From Colocasia esculenta (taxonomy: Eukaryota; Streptophyta; Magnoliopsida; Alismatales; Araceae), in contig CM024766.1 of NCBI GenBank assembly GCA_014218235.1, positions 23,223,346 to 23,287,345 on the forward strand: a stretch of 64,000 nucleotides of DNA. Direction: 5' to 3'. Shown here in pieces: positions 1-10,004 of the stretch (positions are counted from its first letter, which is position 1; the number at the start of each line of letters is the position of its first letter). A model generated the notes under the pieces. It did not search any database. It was not told the origin of the DNA and saw only the letters and a list, made by a program, of their open reading frames with translations. The position numbers and the translations under genes are program-made.

Positions 1-870
1 CGATTGCCGTCCACCAGATAGAAACGGCAATATCTCCTGCCGTCAATACTAAATAAACTTGATATTAACGGCTAGCCATCTGGCCGTTAATCTCCAACTG
101 AAGAATCTGGCGCCAATCGATGTTGACGCTAAGATCCTCAGCCCCCCACATACACAGAACACACAGACCGGCCTTAGGCCGATCACACGGGCAATCTAGT
201 CCAATAACTTCGAAAAAACTAGGGGAAACACTTCCCCTTACATCTAGCAACCACAATTAAACCGGGAAGACATGATCCAACGCTTGGATCAATCAAACCA
301 CCTGATTTCCCAGCATGAAGAACCATTTTCCCAAAAAAACTCAATTAACATCTGAATTATGCAAAGAAAGCATAACAAATTAATCAGGGAAGATCAACGG
401 GTCCAGTCCCTACCTCAGAAACGCGATTGAACTTCCAAAGAACCTTGAATCACGTCGAAACCTGAGGAACGCCCCACGAACACCGCGCTCCAATTCGACA
501 TTCCCCGCCTGGTCTGCTGCTACCACGCGCACCACAGCCTTCCCACGTGCTACCGCCGACCGCCGGAACTCGTGAAGAAGCTCAAAGGTGAAGGTGCGCG
601 AAGAGGAGGGGAGAGAGAGGGGAAAGAACAAGGCTCGGGTCAGCCCTAAAAACACAGCGTCAGGTTAACGTCAACACCTATGCCGCTAACCAAACCGCCA
701 CCCCTAGACAACCACATCTATTGACGCCAAGTTCAACAATTGATGTCTACATCGATGGACGCCAAGAACATGTTAACGGCAACACCATTGCCGCCAACAC
801 ACAGTCGACGTCACACACCTGGACGCCAACCCACTGTTGATGTCCAGCACACTGAACACCAACACAGATC
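1..870 (-). mobile_element. Ty3/gypsy-type LTR, left part, split by S1
   Basis: No coding potential is seen. The stretch resembles the other long gypsy-type LTRs of this window (family X) in minus orientation. It carries repeated GCCGTC, TGGACGCC and GCCGCCAA motifs (1-120 and 660-845), the same kind of motif as at 28310-28420 and 33800-33900. The sequence stops at 870, where Sirevirus S1 is inserted, and resumes at 14327. It ends at 14454 with CGTTACA, the reverse complement of a TGTAACG LTR start. Its other end lies outside the window, so solo LTR and full element cannot be told apart. The gypsy call is inferred from terminal sequence and size, not from a protein domain. Confidence 0.6.
866..870. 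repeat. Target-site duplication of S1, left copy
   Basis: AGATC directly precedes the TGTTGG start of the S1 5' LTR and is repeated exactly at 14327-14331 after the 3' LTR. A perfect 5-bp duplication is the usual copia integration footprint. It shows that 871-14326 entered as one unit and has not recombined with another copy. Confidence 0.95.
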
Positions 871-1093
871 TGTTGGGTTGAGTGTTTATTTACACTATTT
901 CCCTCCTATTTTGATGATGACAAGAGGTGCTTTTAAAGCAATTCAAATGAAACATGTCAGAAACATTATACCTGAAATCAATATTCAAAAAGCATGTTTC
1001 AAATCACATTTATCATTTATATTCATGATAAAACATTTAACTAATGATATATGTGTTTAATTTTCAGGTACAAGCACTTTTTGCAAAAGGAGT

Positions 1094-1480
1094 GTCGACA
1101 CATCCTTCAATGGTGTCGACACAACAACACAGATTCAAAGGCAAAATGTGTGAACATCAGACAAGTGTGTCGACACAATTCAAGAGTGTGTCGACAAGAG
1201 TTGCAGTTTTTCTGGAATCAGTCCACTCAGGTCGACACACTCATCAGAGCAGGTCGACACTGGATCCAGCTCCCAGAACAACTATTTTGTGAATTGGGAC
1301 AGGAGGTCGACACACTCTCAGAGCGTGTCGACACAGGACACCTTTCCAGCAGTTCAAGTTGCCAACTTCCAGACAAGTGTGTCGACACCAGTTGGGTTGT
1401 GTGTCGACACCAAAGGTCTGCCAGAGACCACTCTCCAGCCTTCATTCAGTGTGTCGACACAGCCACCAGGGCAGGTCGAC
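1094..1480. promoter_or_regulatory. Array of 12 GTCGAC palindromes upstream of the LTR promoter
   Basis: GTCGAC occurs at 1094, 1115, 1169, 1190, 1231, 1253, 1306, 1327, 1381, 1403, 1453 and 1475: twelve hexamers in 387 bp. Each is set in GTGTCGACAC or CAGGTCGACAC, and the copies come in pairs about 21-22 bp apart. The array ends about 120 bp before the TATA box. Such a position suggests transcription-factor sites in U3. The reading frames full of VDT, VST or CRH repeats over this stretch are by-products of the array, not genes. Confidence 0.85.
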
Positions 1481-1601
1481 ACACTCCATCAAGATTCCAA
1501 CTTATCTGCATCGCTTGCCACGTGTCCTTCTAGGGCGATCAGAATCCTCCTGGGACCGCGTGCCCTTGTACCCCAAAAGGGTATCTTTGGAATCCTAAGG
1601 C

Positions 1602-1608
1602 TATAAAA
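1602..1608 (+). promoter_or_regulatory. TATA box of the S1 5' LTR
   Basis: TATAAAA in the context GGCTATAAAAGG. The same box sits at 13293-13299 in the 3' LTR and at 63559-63565 in the related LTR S5. Transcription (start of R) is expected about 30 bp downstream; this position is inferred. Confidence 0.75.
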
Positions 1609-2103
1609 GGTTCTTTTCGGCCAGCCTTCACATCAGAGAAGGGACCCAACTCTCTTAGAGCCTCCAAAAAGCTCCTGGCAGCCAAGAAGAGCTCATGTCT
1701 GCTTCCTCTGCTCTCCAAGTGCTTCCAGAAGTCCAATTCCCACCAATTCAAGGTGTGGGAATTGGAATTTGATTCCTGAAGATTTCTCTGAAGCATTTCA
1801 AGGAGGCAGATCTTGTAGAAGACTTCTTTGGTGAAGAATTCGAGGAAGATCCAACCTCTTAGATTGCAGAGCATCGACTTGGACTTCAAGTTTCACAAGT
1901 CTCTTCCCAATTCAAGCCTCTACAAGGGAGTACACTGAAGAACGAAGCCTTTCAATCAATTTAACTTTTCTTCTGTTCTTCTGAGATATCTTTTGAGATT
2001 ATGCAAGTGCTTCTGCATAACTCTCTTTAGAGTTCTCAAATTTTGACTAGATCTGTTGCTAGAGGATCTCAGTCTTAAGTTGGTGTCTAGCAATTTTTAG
2101 TGT

Positions 2104-2357
2104 GAGCTCTATGCTCAAATTGTGTGAGCATTGTGCTCAGGTTGTTGTGAGCCGTCGAGCTCAGTTTGAGTTGTTAAACTCAAGGTTGGTTTGAGCAGTC
2201 TTGCTCAGTGTTTCTAGAGTAGTCTTGCTCTAGAAGTGGTGTGAGTTGTAAGCTCTCCTGTGTTGGAGCTGTCAGGCTCCTTTGGGTGGGTAGCCCAGTT
2301 GTGTTAGTGAAGCCTCACGGGTTGTGAGGGGTGGATGTAGGAATCACATGGGTGATT
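2104..2357 (+). repeat. Series of about ten short stem-loops in R/U5
   Basis: Successive inverted repeats with 4-8 nt loops: GAGC/GCTC 2104-2116, TGAGC/GCTCA 2125-2139, TGAGC/GCTCA 2148-2163, TTGAGTT/AACTCAA 2166-2183, TGAGCA/TGCTCA 2192-2207, TCTAGAG/CTCTAGA 2213-2234, GGAGC/GCTCC 2265-2280, CCTCAC/GTGAGG 2313-2329 and AATCAC/GTGATT 2342-2357. Weaker ones lie at about 2240-2258 and 2282-2297. They lie downstream of the TATA box, so they would be transcribed. The same series is at about 13797-14050 in the 3' LTR. Confidence 0.75.
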
Positions 2358-2638
2358 TCCGAACCACCTAAAAAATCCTTGTGCATTTGTCTTCTGTGGT
2401 TTGACTGATTCATCCGCTAGATGCTTGCATAGGATTCGTTTTTAATTCACTTAATCAACTTGCTTCACATCTAAGTTTTTCAACTCACTCAAATCTAGTC
2501 AGATCTGTAGTTTTTCACTGATAACATTGCCTATGATTATAATAGTTTTCAAATTACTTAAGCTTCCGCAAAAGTGGCTAAGATCTATTCATCCCCCCCT
2601 TCTAGATCTTTTCCACACATTTATTTCGATCCTTCAAT

Positions 2639-2650
2639 TGGTATCAGAGC
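2639..2650 (+). other. S1 primer-binding site (initiator tRNA-Met)
   Basis: TGGTATCAGAGC, two bases after the LTR end, is complementary to the 3' end of plant initiator methionine tRNA. That tRNA is the usual primer for minus-strand synthesis in copia elements. Confidence 0.95.
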
Positions 2651-2762
2651 GGGTTTACATCGATCTGATTTGAGCTGAGCAGTTTTGTTTCTGAGTGTGG
2701 TGTGTTTAATTGTTTGCTTGTTTGCTTACTTAGTTCTTTCTCCGTGCAATTTCTTTAGAGTC

Positions 2763-4295
2763 ATGGATTCAAAGGGTTTCATAGCTGAGGGCCATTCCAT
2801 AAATAGGCCACCATTCTTTAATGGTACGGACTATTCTTATTGGAAGAATAGAATACAAGTATTTCTGAGGGCCCAGAACTATGAGATCTGGAAAGTAGTT
2901 GAGGTGGGTCCCTATGAGAACCAGGGAGAAGAAGAGACCTGGACAAGGGAACAAATAAGGAAAGCCACATTGAATTATAGTGCCATGAACATGACTCAAT
3001 GTGCTGTCCATCCCAAGGAGTATTCGAGAATCTCTATGTGCAAATATGCCAAAGAGATGTGGGATAAACTCGAATTACTCTATGAGGGAACATCTCAGGT
3101 CAAGGAGACCAAGGCAAATATTTTAGTTTCAGAATATGAACTTTTCATGATGAAATCTAACGAAAATATTTCTGAAATGTTTGCCAGGTTCATGGTGATA
3201 GTCAATGGACTAAAGGCCCTGGGTAAGGAATACACTGATGCAGACTTGGTAAGAAAAATCTTGCGTTCACTTTCTTCAGTTTGGCATACTAAGGCCACTG
3301 TCATTGAAGATTCAAAAGATTTGTCCAAAATCTCTTTGGATGAATTGATTGGATCTTTAATGACATATGAAATCAACTTAAAAAGAAATGAAGAACACAT
3401 AATAAAAACCAAGCCTATGGCACTTAAGGCCTCTTCAAGCAATAAAGATAAAAGTCAGGAAAAGACAAGCTCTGAAGAATCTGAGTCAAATGAGGATGAG
3501 ATTGCCCTCATGACCAGACAATTCAGGAAATTCTTGAAATATAGAAAAGGGAAAATGGCTGGGAAAAAGAAATTTTCCTCAGGTAAGAAAAATACTTCTT
3601 TTTCTAATTTCAACAAGAATCAGAAAACTGACGAAAACATTGTCTGTTACAGGTGCAACAAACCAGGACACATGAAGGGAGAGTGTCCTGAGAACAAGAA
3701 GGATAGGCACAAGAAATTCCAGAAGTACAAGAAGCCAAAGGCCATGGTGGCCACTTGGTCTGACGAAGACTCAAGTGAGGAAGAAGAAGAGAAGAAATCC
3801 TCAAACTCTGAAAGTGAGGAGATTTGCTTCATGGCCAACAGCACAGATGAAAAGGTAAATACTTCCTTTGAAGACTATACTGTTGAAGATTGGCAGGATG
3901 TGTATGCAGAATTGGTAGAAAGATATTCTGAAATGAGAAAAGAAAACAAACACATCAAAAAGAAAATTGAAAATCTTTACCATAACCAATCTTCAAACAA
4001 TAGAACTTGTGAACTGGAATCTGAAGTAACAGAATTGCTTGAAGAAAAAGAAAATCTTCTGAACCTAATTGATGATCTAAAACTTGCCTCTCAAAAGGCC
4101 TCCCAAGAATTCAGAAACTTAAATGAAAAGTTGGAAATTGAAAAACAAGAAAAACAACAGAAAATTGAAGAAATTATAAATCTTAAAAACCAGCTAAAGG
4201 AAAGGGAGGAGGTTATCCAAACCTTCACAAAAGGCCAAGATAACCTAGAGGCATTGCTAGGATCCAACATGACAACCACATCTCATGGATTATGA
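2763..4295 (+). pseudogene. gag: S1 gag (capsid/nucleocapsid), interrupted by TGA
   Basis: Structural polyprotein that would build the cytoplasmic particle around the element RNA. The ATG at 2763 (MDSKGF...) matches the gag starts of S2, S3 and S4 and gives 510 codons to TGA at 4293. Residues 1 to about 240 form the UBN2-type copia gag domain. A CX2CX4HX4C zinc knuckle has its Cys/His at residues 295, 298, 303 and 308. An acidic stretch follows at about 330-380, then a coiled coil rich in E and K at about 400-490. The TGA sits where S3 has Gly (the LGFN motif), so it is probably a GGA-to-TGA nonsense change. The frame stays open beyond it. Confidence 0.93.
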
Positions 4296-5024
4296 TTCAA
4301 CAAAAAGAAACCAACAAAAGATAAATCTGATGAGAAAAAGGGAAAAGCACCATTGATTAAATTTGTTAAGGGTCCTAATCTGGAAAACACAGAAATTCAG
4401 CAAAAAGCAAACAAAACCTTAAACAAAACACCAAACAAAGCAAAAACTCAAAAACAAAAGAAGACTATCAGGTCGACACAGTCCCCTGACAGGTCGACAC
4501 TAGTCCACAAGAAGAAGACTTCTGTGGCTGCTGTGTCGACACCAGTTCAGGAAAGGTCGACCTGCTCAACACCAAAAACTATAAACAACTCAACTAAAAA
4601 TTCAAATAAAAATCTGAAAAATAAGAAAAAGGGAAAAGAAATAATCCATGAGAAACCTTGGACCTCCAAGACAACACTTCAAGAAAATTGGACTAATCCT
4701 TGGAACCAATGGTATGAAAATCCCTGTTGGTATTATCCTCAATACCCTTATCCAAATTTTTGGATGTACCAACATAATCCATGGATTCCACCTACTCCTC
4801 TGAACTCAAATTTTCAAATGAAAAACTCCCCTCCTCCCAAAAACAAAGATCTTGGTGCTTTCAATCCTAAAAGAAAGAACAAACAGAAAAAGGCTGAAAA
4901 CACCAAAGTAACAAAACAAAAGTCAAAAACAAATCAAATTTGGGTGAGAAAGGATTTGATATCTGTGATCAATCATTCTGATGGTCTCAACTCTGTTTGG
5001 GTACCAAAATCTTCTCTCCACTGA
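4296..5024 (+). pseudogene. S1 gag C-terminal part / gag-PR linker
   Basis: This continues the gag frame after the TGA and ends at TGA 5022-5024. It is rich in Lys, Asn, Gln and Ser, with a Trp/Tyr/Pro-rich patch at about 4680-4800. It ends in two WV(P/R)K-type motifs, the second at 4998-5009, a landmark just ahead of protease in this lineage. Four GTCGAC palindromes (4472, 4493, 4535, 4556) are read as RST or VST. The role of the linker is unknown. Confidence 0.8.
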
Positions 5025-5035
5025 TCTTGTTGCAG
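5022..5035 (+). other. Stop codon plus TTGCAG at the gag/PR boundary
   Basis: TGA at 5022-5024 closes the gag frame, and TTGCAG at 5030-5035 opens the protease frame, which is -1 relative to gag. Three other elements here have the same pair: S2 at 41489-41502, S3 at 55551-55565 (minus) and S4 at 22589-22603 (minus). TTGCAG resembles a plant 3' splice site. Readthrough or frameshifting are alternatives. Confidence 0.55.
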
Positions 5036-5236
5036 GAAGGTCGTGCACCCAACACCAATGTATGGTTTCTTGACAGTGGGTGTTCACGACATATGACTGG
5101 AGATAGAGCCAAATTCTCATTCCTGCTTGAAAAGGAGGGAGGGTCAGTGACATTCGGAGGTAAAAATAAAGGAAAGATCATTGGATCTGGTAAGGTTGGT
5201 CAAACTTCTTTAAACTCAGTAGATAATTTTTGTTAG
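5030..5236 (+). pseudogene. pro: S1 protease region (aspartic protease)
   Basis: Retropepsin-type protease that would cut the polyprotein. The hallmark active-site stretch WFLDSGCSRHMTGD is at about 5062-5104, with the catalytic Asp in the DSG triad. A glycine-rich strand follows (VTFGG, KGKIIGSGKVG). The frame ends at TAG 5234-5236. One base seems to be missing near 5229, and the reading continues in the integrase frame from 5230. No ATG is expected because PR would be made as part of gag-pol. Confidence 0.88.
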
Positions 5237-6369
5237 TTGATGGACTTGATTATAATTTGCTCAGTATCAGCCAACTATGTGACAAAGGTCACAAAGTTGT
5301 GTTTGAATCTGATTTTTTTAAGATAATTGACTCATCAACTGATAAAATCAAATTCTTTGGAAAAAGAGAAAACAATGTCTACATGATCAACCTTAATAAA
5401 AACTTTTCTGAAAATCTCTGTTTTGTTGCAAATAAAGATGAAATTGCATGGACTTGGCACAAAAGACTTGGCCATGCAAGTTTCAGAACAATGGATAAGT
5501 TATTAAGATTGAATTTGGTTAAAGGTCTTCCTGAATCATTCTCTAAAGTTGAAAATCAAGTTTGTGGGATCTGTGCTAAAGGAAAACAAACTAGAAAATC
5601 TTTTAAAACCTTCAATGAGGTACTTACATCTAGGCCACTAGAACTTCTTCACATGGACCTTTTTGGGCCAACAAGAGTTCTAAGCTTAAGTGGCAAGAGA
5701 TATGGATTTGTAATCATTGATGATTTTACTAGATTTACTTGGGTTATTTTTCTGTCCCACAAAAGTGATACTTGCCTTGAATTCAGGGATTTCTGTACCA
5801 CTATCTTAACAACTTATCCACATAAAATCAAAAATATTTTAACTGATCATGGGGGTGAATTTGATAACACATCCTTTTTTGATCTATGTGCTGATTTTCA
5901 AATCTTTCACAAGTTTTCTTCACCTAGAACTCCAGAACAAAATGGAGTTGTGGAAAGAAAGAATAGAACTCTTGTGGAAATGGCTAGATCCATGCTCTTA
6001 GGAAGTAATCTGCCCAAATCCTTCTGGGCTGAAGCTGTTAACATAGCCAATCACATCTTAAATAGAGCTTTGGTCAGACCAAAGATCAGAAAAACCCCCT
6101 ATGAATTGTTGAAAAACAAAAAGCCAACTGTTGCTTACTTCAAAACTTTTAGGTGTAAGTGTTTTGTACACAATAACAACAAAGAAAACCTTGACAAGTT
6201 TGATGCTAAGAGTCAGGAAGCTATCTTCCTTGGTTATTCTGAAGTGTCAAGGGCTTTCAAAGTGTACATTCTAAAACCAAATCTGTTGAAGAATCTCCAC
6301 ATGTTATTTTTGATGAAAATTCCTTTTCCACTAATGATTCTAATCTTGCAGGGAAAGACAAGACAATGA
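5230..6369 (+). pseudogene. int: S1 integrase (GAG_pre-integrase, rve core)
   Basis: Integrase would insert the cDNA into host chromatin. The pre-integrase zinc domain has HxxxxH and CxxC ligands (HKRLGHAS at about 5458, CGICAKG at about 5564). The rve core shows the D,D-35-E set: HMDLFGP (about 5650), TDHGGEF (about 5843) and PEQNGVVERKNRT (about 5930-5970). The GKR/GYSE C-terminal module follows. One-base losses near 6268 and 6360 shift the frame, so the last residues of this frame are not native. The reading continues in the RT frame from about 6368. Confidence 0.93.
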
Positions 6370-7640
6370 AGAGGATGACCTCATTGTGGACTCTTCACCA
6401 AATGTTGAGGAGCTTGTCAACAATGAAGAGAACCTGAACAACTCACCATCTTCAAATGGTTCAGGTAATATTGCTCCAGAAGTGGGCACTTCTCAAAAGG
6501 TAATCTCTGAACCTCGTTTTCTAAGAGATCACCCATTAGACAGTGTAGTTGGCAACTTAAATGATAGAGTTAGAACTAGATCATCCTTTTTGCAAAACAT
6601 TGAAGAAGACTCACTAGCTCTAATTTCCCAAATTGAATTCAAGTCAATTGATGAAGCCTTATCCAGTTTTGATTGGATTAATGCTATGCATGATGAACTT
6701 CATCAATTTGAAAGAAATCAAGTATGGGAATTAGTACCTAGACCTAGTGACTAAGTAGTGATTGGTACAAGATGGGTTTTCAGAAATAAATTGAATGAAT
6801 CTGGTCAGGTAATTAGAAACAAAGCTAGGCTAGTTGCAAAGGGGTATAACCAAGAATTTGGAATTGACTTTGAAGAATCTTATGCCCCTGTAGCTAGACT
6901 AGAAGCTGTGAGAATCTTCCTTGCTTTTGCATCATCCATGAAATTCAAAGTCTATCAAATGGATGTCAAAAGTGCATTCTTAAATAAATATATAAAAGAA
7001 AATGTTTTTGTTGAACAACCTCCTGGTTATGAAAATGAAAAATATCCTAACCATGTTTTCAAGCTTAATAAGGCTCTCTATGGTCTTAAGCAAGCTCCAA
7101 GAGCTTGGTATGACAGGTTGAGTTCCTTCTTACATGAAAGAGGATATTCTAGAGGAAATGTTGATCAAACATTGTTCACAAAAACAGTAAAAAATCAAAT
7201 AATTGTGGTCCAAATTTATGTTGATGACATAATTTTTGGTTCCACCAATAAAGGCCTTTGCACTGAATTTTCAAATCAAATGAAGAATGAATTTGAAATG
7301 AGCTTAATGAGATATTTAACATTCTTTTTGGGATTGCAGGTTAACCAAACCAATGAAGGAATCTTCATCAGTCAAACCAAATATGTCAAGGAGCTACTGA
7401 AAAGGTTTGACTTTCAGAACCTTAAACACTCAAGCACACCCATTGCAATAAATGCTAAGCTAGAAGTAGACCCATCTGGTAAGTCAGTAGATCCAAAGAC
7501 CTACAGAGGTATGATTGGTTCTCTGCTCTATCTTACAACTTCTAGACCTGATATTCAGTTTTGTATGTGTTATGTGCTAGATTCCAATCTAATCCTAAAG
7601 AAAGTCATATGCTTGCTGTGAAAAGAATTTTAAATATCTT
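6370..7640 (+). pseudogene. rt: S1 reverse transcriptase (RVT_2)
   Basis: Copia-type reverse transcriptase. After a variable connecting segment (6386-6640) the RVT_2 domain begins at about 6650. VIGTRWVF and NKARLVAKGYNQ (6758-6855), DVKSAFLN (about 6962) and YGLKQAPRAWY (about 7080) follow. The catalytic YVDD is at 7217-7228, then GLQV and RGMIGSLLYLT (7507-7540). TAA at 6752-6754 interrupts the frame. Two further indels near 7560 and 7635 break the link to RNase H. The catalytic aspartates are retained. Confidence 0.93.
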
Positions 7641-8165
7641 GTTGGAACATGTGACTTAGGAATTTGGTATCCTGCTGGTTGCAAGTTAGAATTGTTTGCC
7701 TATTGTGATGCTGATTATGTCGGGTGTAAGTTAGATAGAAAAAGCACAAGTGGCTTGTGTCTATTTCTAGGTGGGTGCCTTATCTCTTGGGCTTCTAAGA
7801 AGCAACATTCAGTGGCTCTGTCAACTGCAGAAGCTGAATATGTTGCAGCAGGTAGATGTGGAACTCAGATTCTCTGGGTGAAACATCAACTTCTTGATTA
7901 TAACCAAGATTTAGGGTGTGTACCCATCCTATGTGATAACACAAGTGCAATCAATCTTTCTAAAAACCCCATTCAGCACTCCAGAACAAAACACATTGAA
8001 ATTAGGCATCATTTCTTGAGAGATGAGGTTGCAAAGAAATCTTTTGAACTCCATTTTATTGAAACTGAAAAACAAATTGCAGACATATTCACTAAACCCC
8101 TTCCTGAAAACATATTTTCATCCTTAAGGAGAGAACTTGGTCTTTGTAAATGTCCACCTTCTTGA
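7641..8165 (+). pseudogene. rnh: S1 RNase H domain, end of pol
   Basis: Copia RNase H removes the RNA strand during cDNA synthesis. DADYVGCKLDRKSTSG (7707-7755), SWASKKQHSVALSTAEAEY and the D of CDNTSAI supply the DED-type acidic residues. It ends with RTKHIEIRHHFLRDE, DIFTKPL and a natural stop at 8163-8165. It lies in another frame from RT because of the indel near 7635. The domain itself is uninterrupted from 7692 to the stop. Confidence 0.93.
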
Positions 8166-8299
8166 TCTCTCTCTCAAGGTCTGGGTTGAGTGTTATGCAT
8201 TGTCTAAGGGGGAGTTCTTTGCATTTCATAATTCTTTACTTCCTTGAGTTACATTGTTCATATCTCTCTCACTTTCAATTCTATTTTTCTTTTTACAAT

Positions 8300-8700
8300 A
8301 AATTCTCCAACTCTTATTGTGTTGACACTTCAAGGTATATCAAATAGTGACTTGGAGAAGGATAAGTTATACTTGTCTGGAACCTTTCACTATGCGTGAG
8401 AACATATCTCCGCCAAGTACTAAGAAGTTAATATGCAATAGTTGAGGGGGAGTTTTTTATTGTTCAAAGAGAATTTCTTTCTGATTTCAAAACTTGCACA
8501 GTTTTAACTTCCATTTCCTTTTGACAATGAATTCTTCAACTCTTATTGTATTGAAATCTCTTGGTATATCAAATCTCTTGGTATATCAAATGGTGACTTG
8601 GAGAAGGACAGGTTATGCTTGTCTGGACACTTTCACTATGCGAGAGTATGTGTCTCCGCCAAGTACCAAGAAATGAATATACAATTGTTGAGGGTCTTTG
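8300..8700 (+). repeat. Imperfect ~228-bp-offset duplication in the S1 spacer
   Basis: The block starting CAACTCTTATTGT at 8309 recurs at 8537. Both copies continue through GGTATATCAAAT, GACTTGGAGAAGGA, GTCTGGA, TTTCACTATGCG, TCTCCGCCAAGTAC and a closing TTGAGGG. The second copy has an extra tandem CTCTTGGTATATCAAAT. A third, diverged version lies in S2 at 44998-45118. Confidence 0.8.
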
Positions 8701-9827
8701 CTGTCCAAGAAGAAAATTTCTTTCTGATTTCAAAATTGCATATCTTTATTTTGATGAAAAATGGTTGAAATCATCATCTCAGGGGGAGCTAGAAAATTCA
8801 CAAGTCATCTTTTTGCAAAATTCAAAACCCTTCTTGCATTTCATCAATTCCTTGCATGATGTCCTCATTCTAAAGTCTAGAGTCTCAAAATGAACCTTGA
8901 GTGATCTATTATATCTTTACTAATCAACTTTCAACTATGTCTCTCAATCCACAGAAATTCAGATCTCTTCCTAAACTAAATAACAATTTATGCCTTGAAC
9001 TTAAAACATTTCCTTGTTTGCAACTGATGACTGGATGTATTTGAATTCTATCTCACAAACTCTCCAAAATCTTGTAAAATCCAACAGAGCAATGGCATCC
9101 GTGCTGAGAAACCGCACACCTTCACAATGAATGAAGTGCCATGTATGTCATGAGGCATTATTGCTAACTCTGTTCAAAGGGGATCAAAATTGAAAATAAA
9201 TTCAAAACTAAGCAAAAATGTGCTATGTTTTTTGATGATGACTGAGTAACTGGAAATATTGGCGTCTACAAAACGTATATTTTCATGTCAAAAGGTCATC
9301 ATTTACCCCTTTGAGACTTGACAATGACTAAATCTTAAGTATCCAGGGACTATGGTGTGTAAAAAGCACTAGCACTTGAGTGAAAGAGATTTATATCATT
9401 TGATAGTTTATTAAAAGAACTAAAATATGAAAATTATTGGAGATTTGCTTAGAAAGAATCATCTTCTTCCTTCATCAAGTTGTTCTTTAAGTTTGTGTTT
9501 TACTTTCAACACAATTGTATTTGGTCTAGATGACATCTTTAATTCTTGAAAATTGAGAAACATGATAGTTTTTGGTTGATTGTTAGATACATTATATCCC
9601 TCTATTTATCATCTTGTTGACTCAAGTCTTGGAATGCTAATATCCTGTTGGGAAATTGCTTGAAAAACTTGATTTGTGATGAATTCTTGCAAAATATAAC
9701 AAATGAATTTTTTAAGCCCTTTAAAAATCCTTGAAATGATCATTCCTCTCATTCTTCATCATTCTAAAGATGTCCCCAAATTTCTCAAAAATTTCCACTT
9801 AAAAATTCAAATTTTCATCAAGGCCGT

Positions 9828-10004
9828 GTCGACACACATTGTGACCCGTGTCGACACACACTCTGGGTCAGGTCGACACATCCTCTTCCTGTGTCGACAC
9901 ACCCCTTGCTAGAATTCTTTTTCGGCCGTTAGGGTTTATGATTAGCCCTTGTTGTTTCTGCGGGACAGTATACCACTGAATCCCCTTTTAGGCTTCAGGT
10001 CGAC
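9828..10004. promoter_or_regulatory. GTCGAC cluster just upstream of the env-like ORF
   Basis: GTCGAC at 9828, 9850, 9872, 9893 and 9999, in the same GTGTCGACAC and AGGTCGACAC settings and the same ~22-bp spacing as the LTR array. The first env-like ATG is 126 bp downstream of the last copy. The location suggests an internal control region, but no TATA box is evident. Confidence 0.7.

Larger units (their letters stand above)
871..2636 (+). repeat. S1 5' LTR
   Basis: Direct repeat of 12565-14326. It starts TGTTGG and ends CCTTCA, followed by a 2-nt spacer and the PBS. It is 1,766 bp. From left to right it holds a GTCGAC palindrome array (1094-1480), a TATA box (1602), a G/C-richer leader, a series of short stem-loops (2104-2357) and a C-run (2593-2599) near the end. 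The block around 2325-2370 (GGATGTAGG ... CCGAACCACC) occurs in every Sirevirus LTR in this window. Confidence 0.97.

Noticed and set aside
1051..1533. Open frames with repeated VDT, VST and CRH words over the LTR arrays (also 12604-13470 and 63073-63468)
   Set aside because: They are translations of the GTCGAC palindrome array on either strand, lie upstream of the TATA box and have no recognisable domain.
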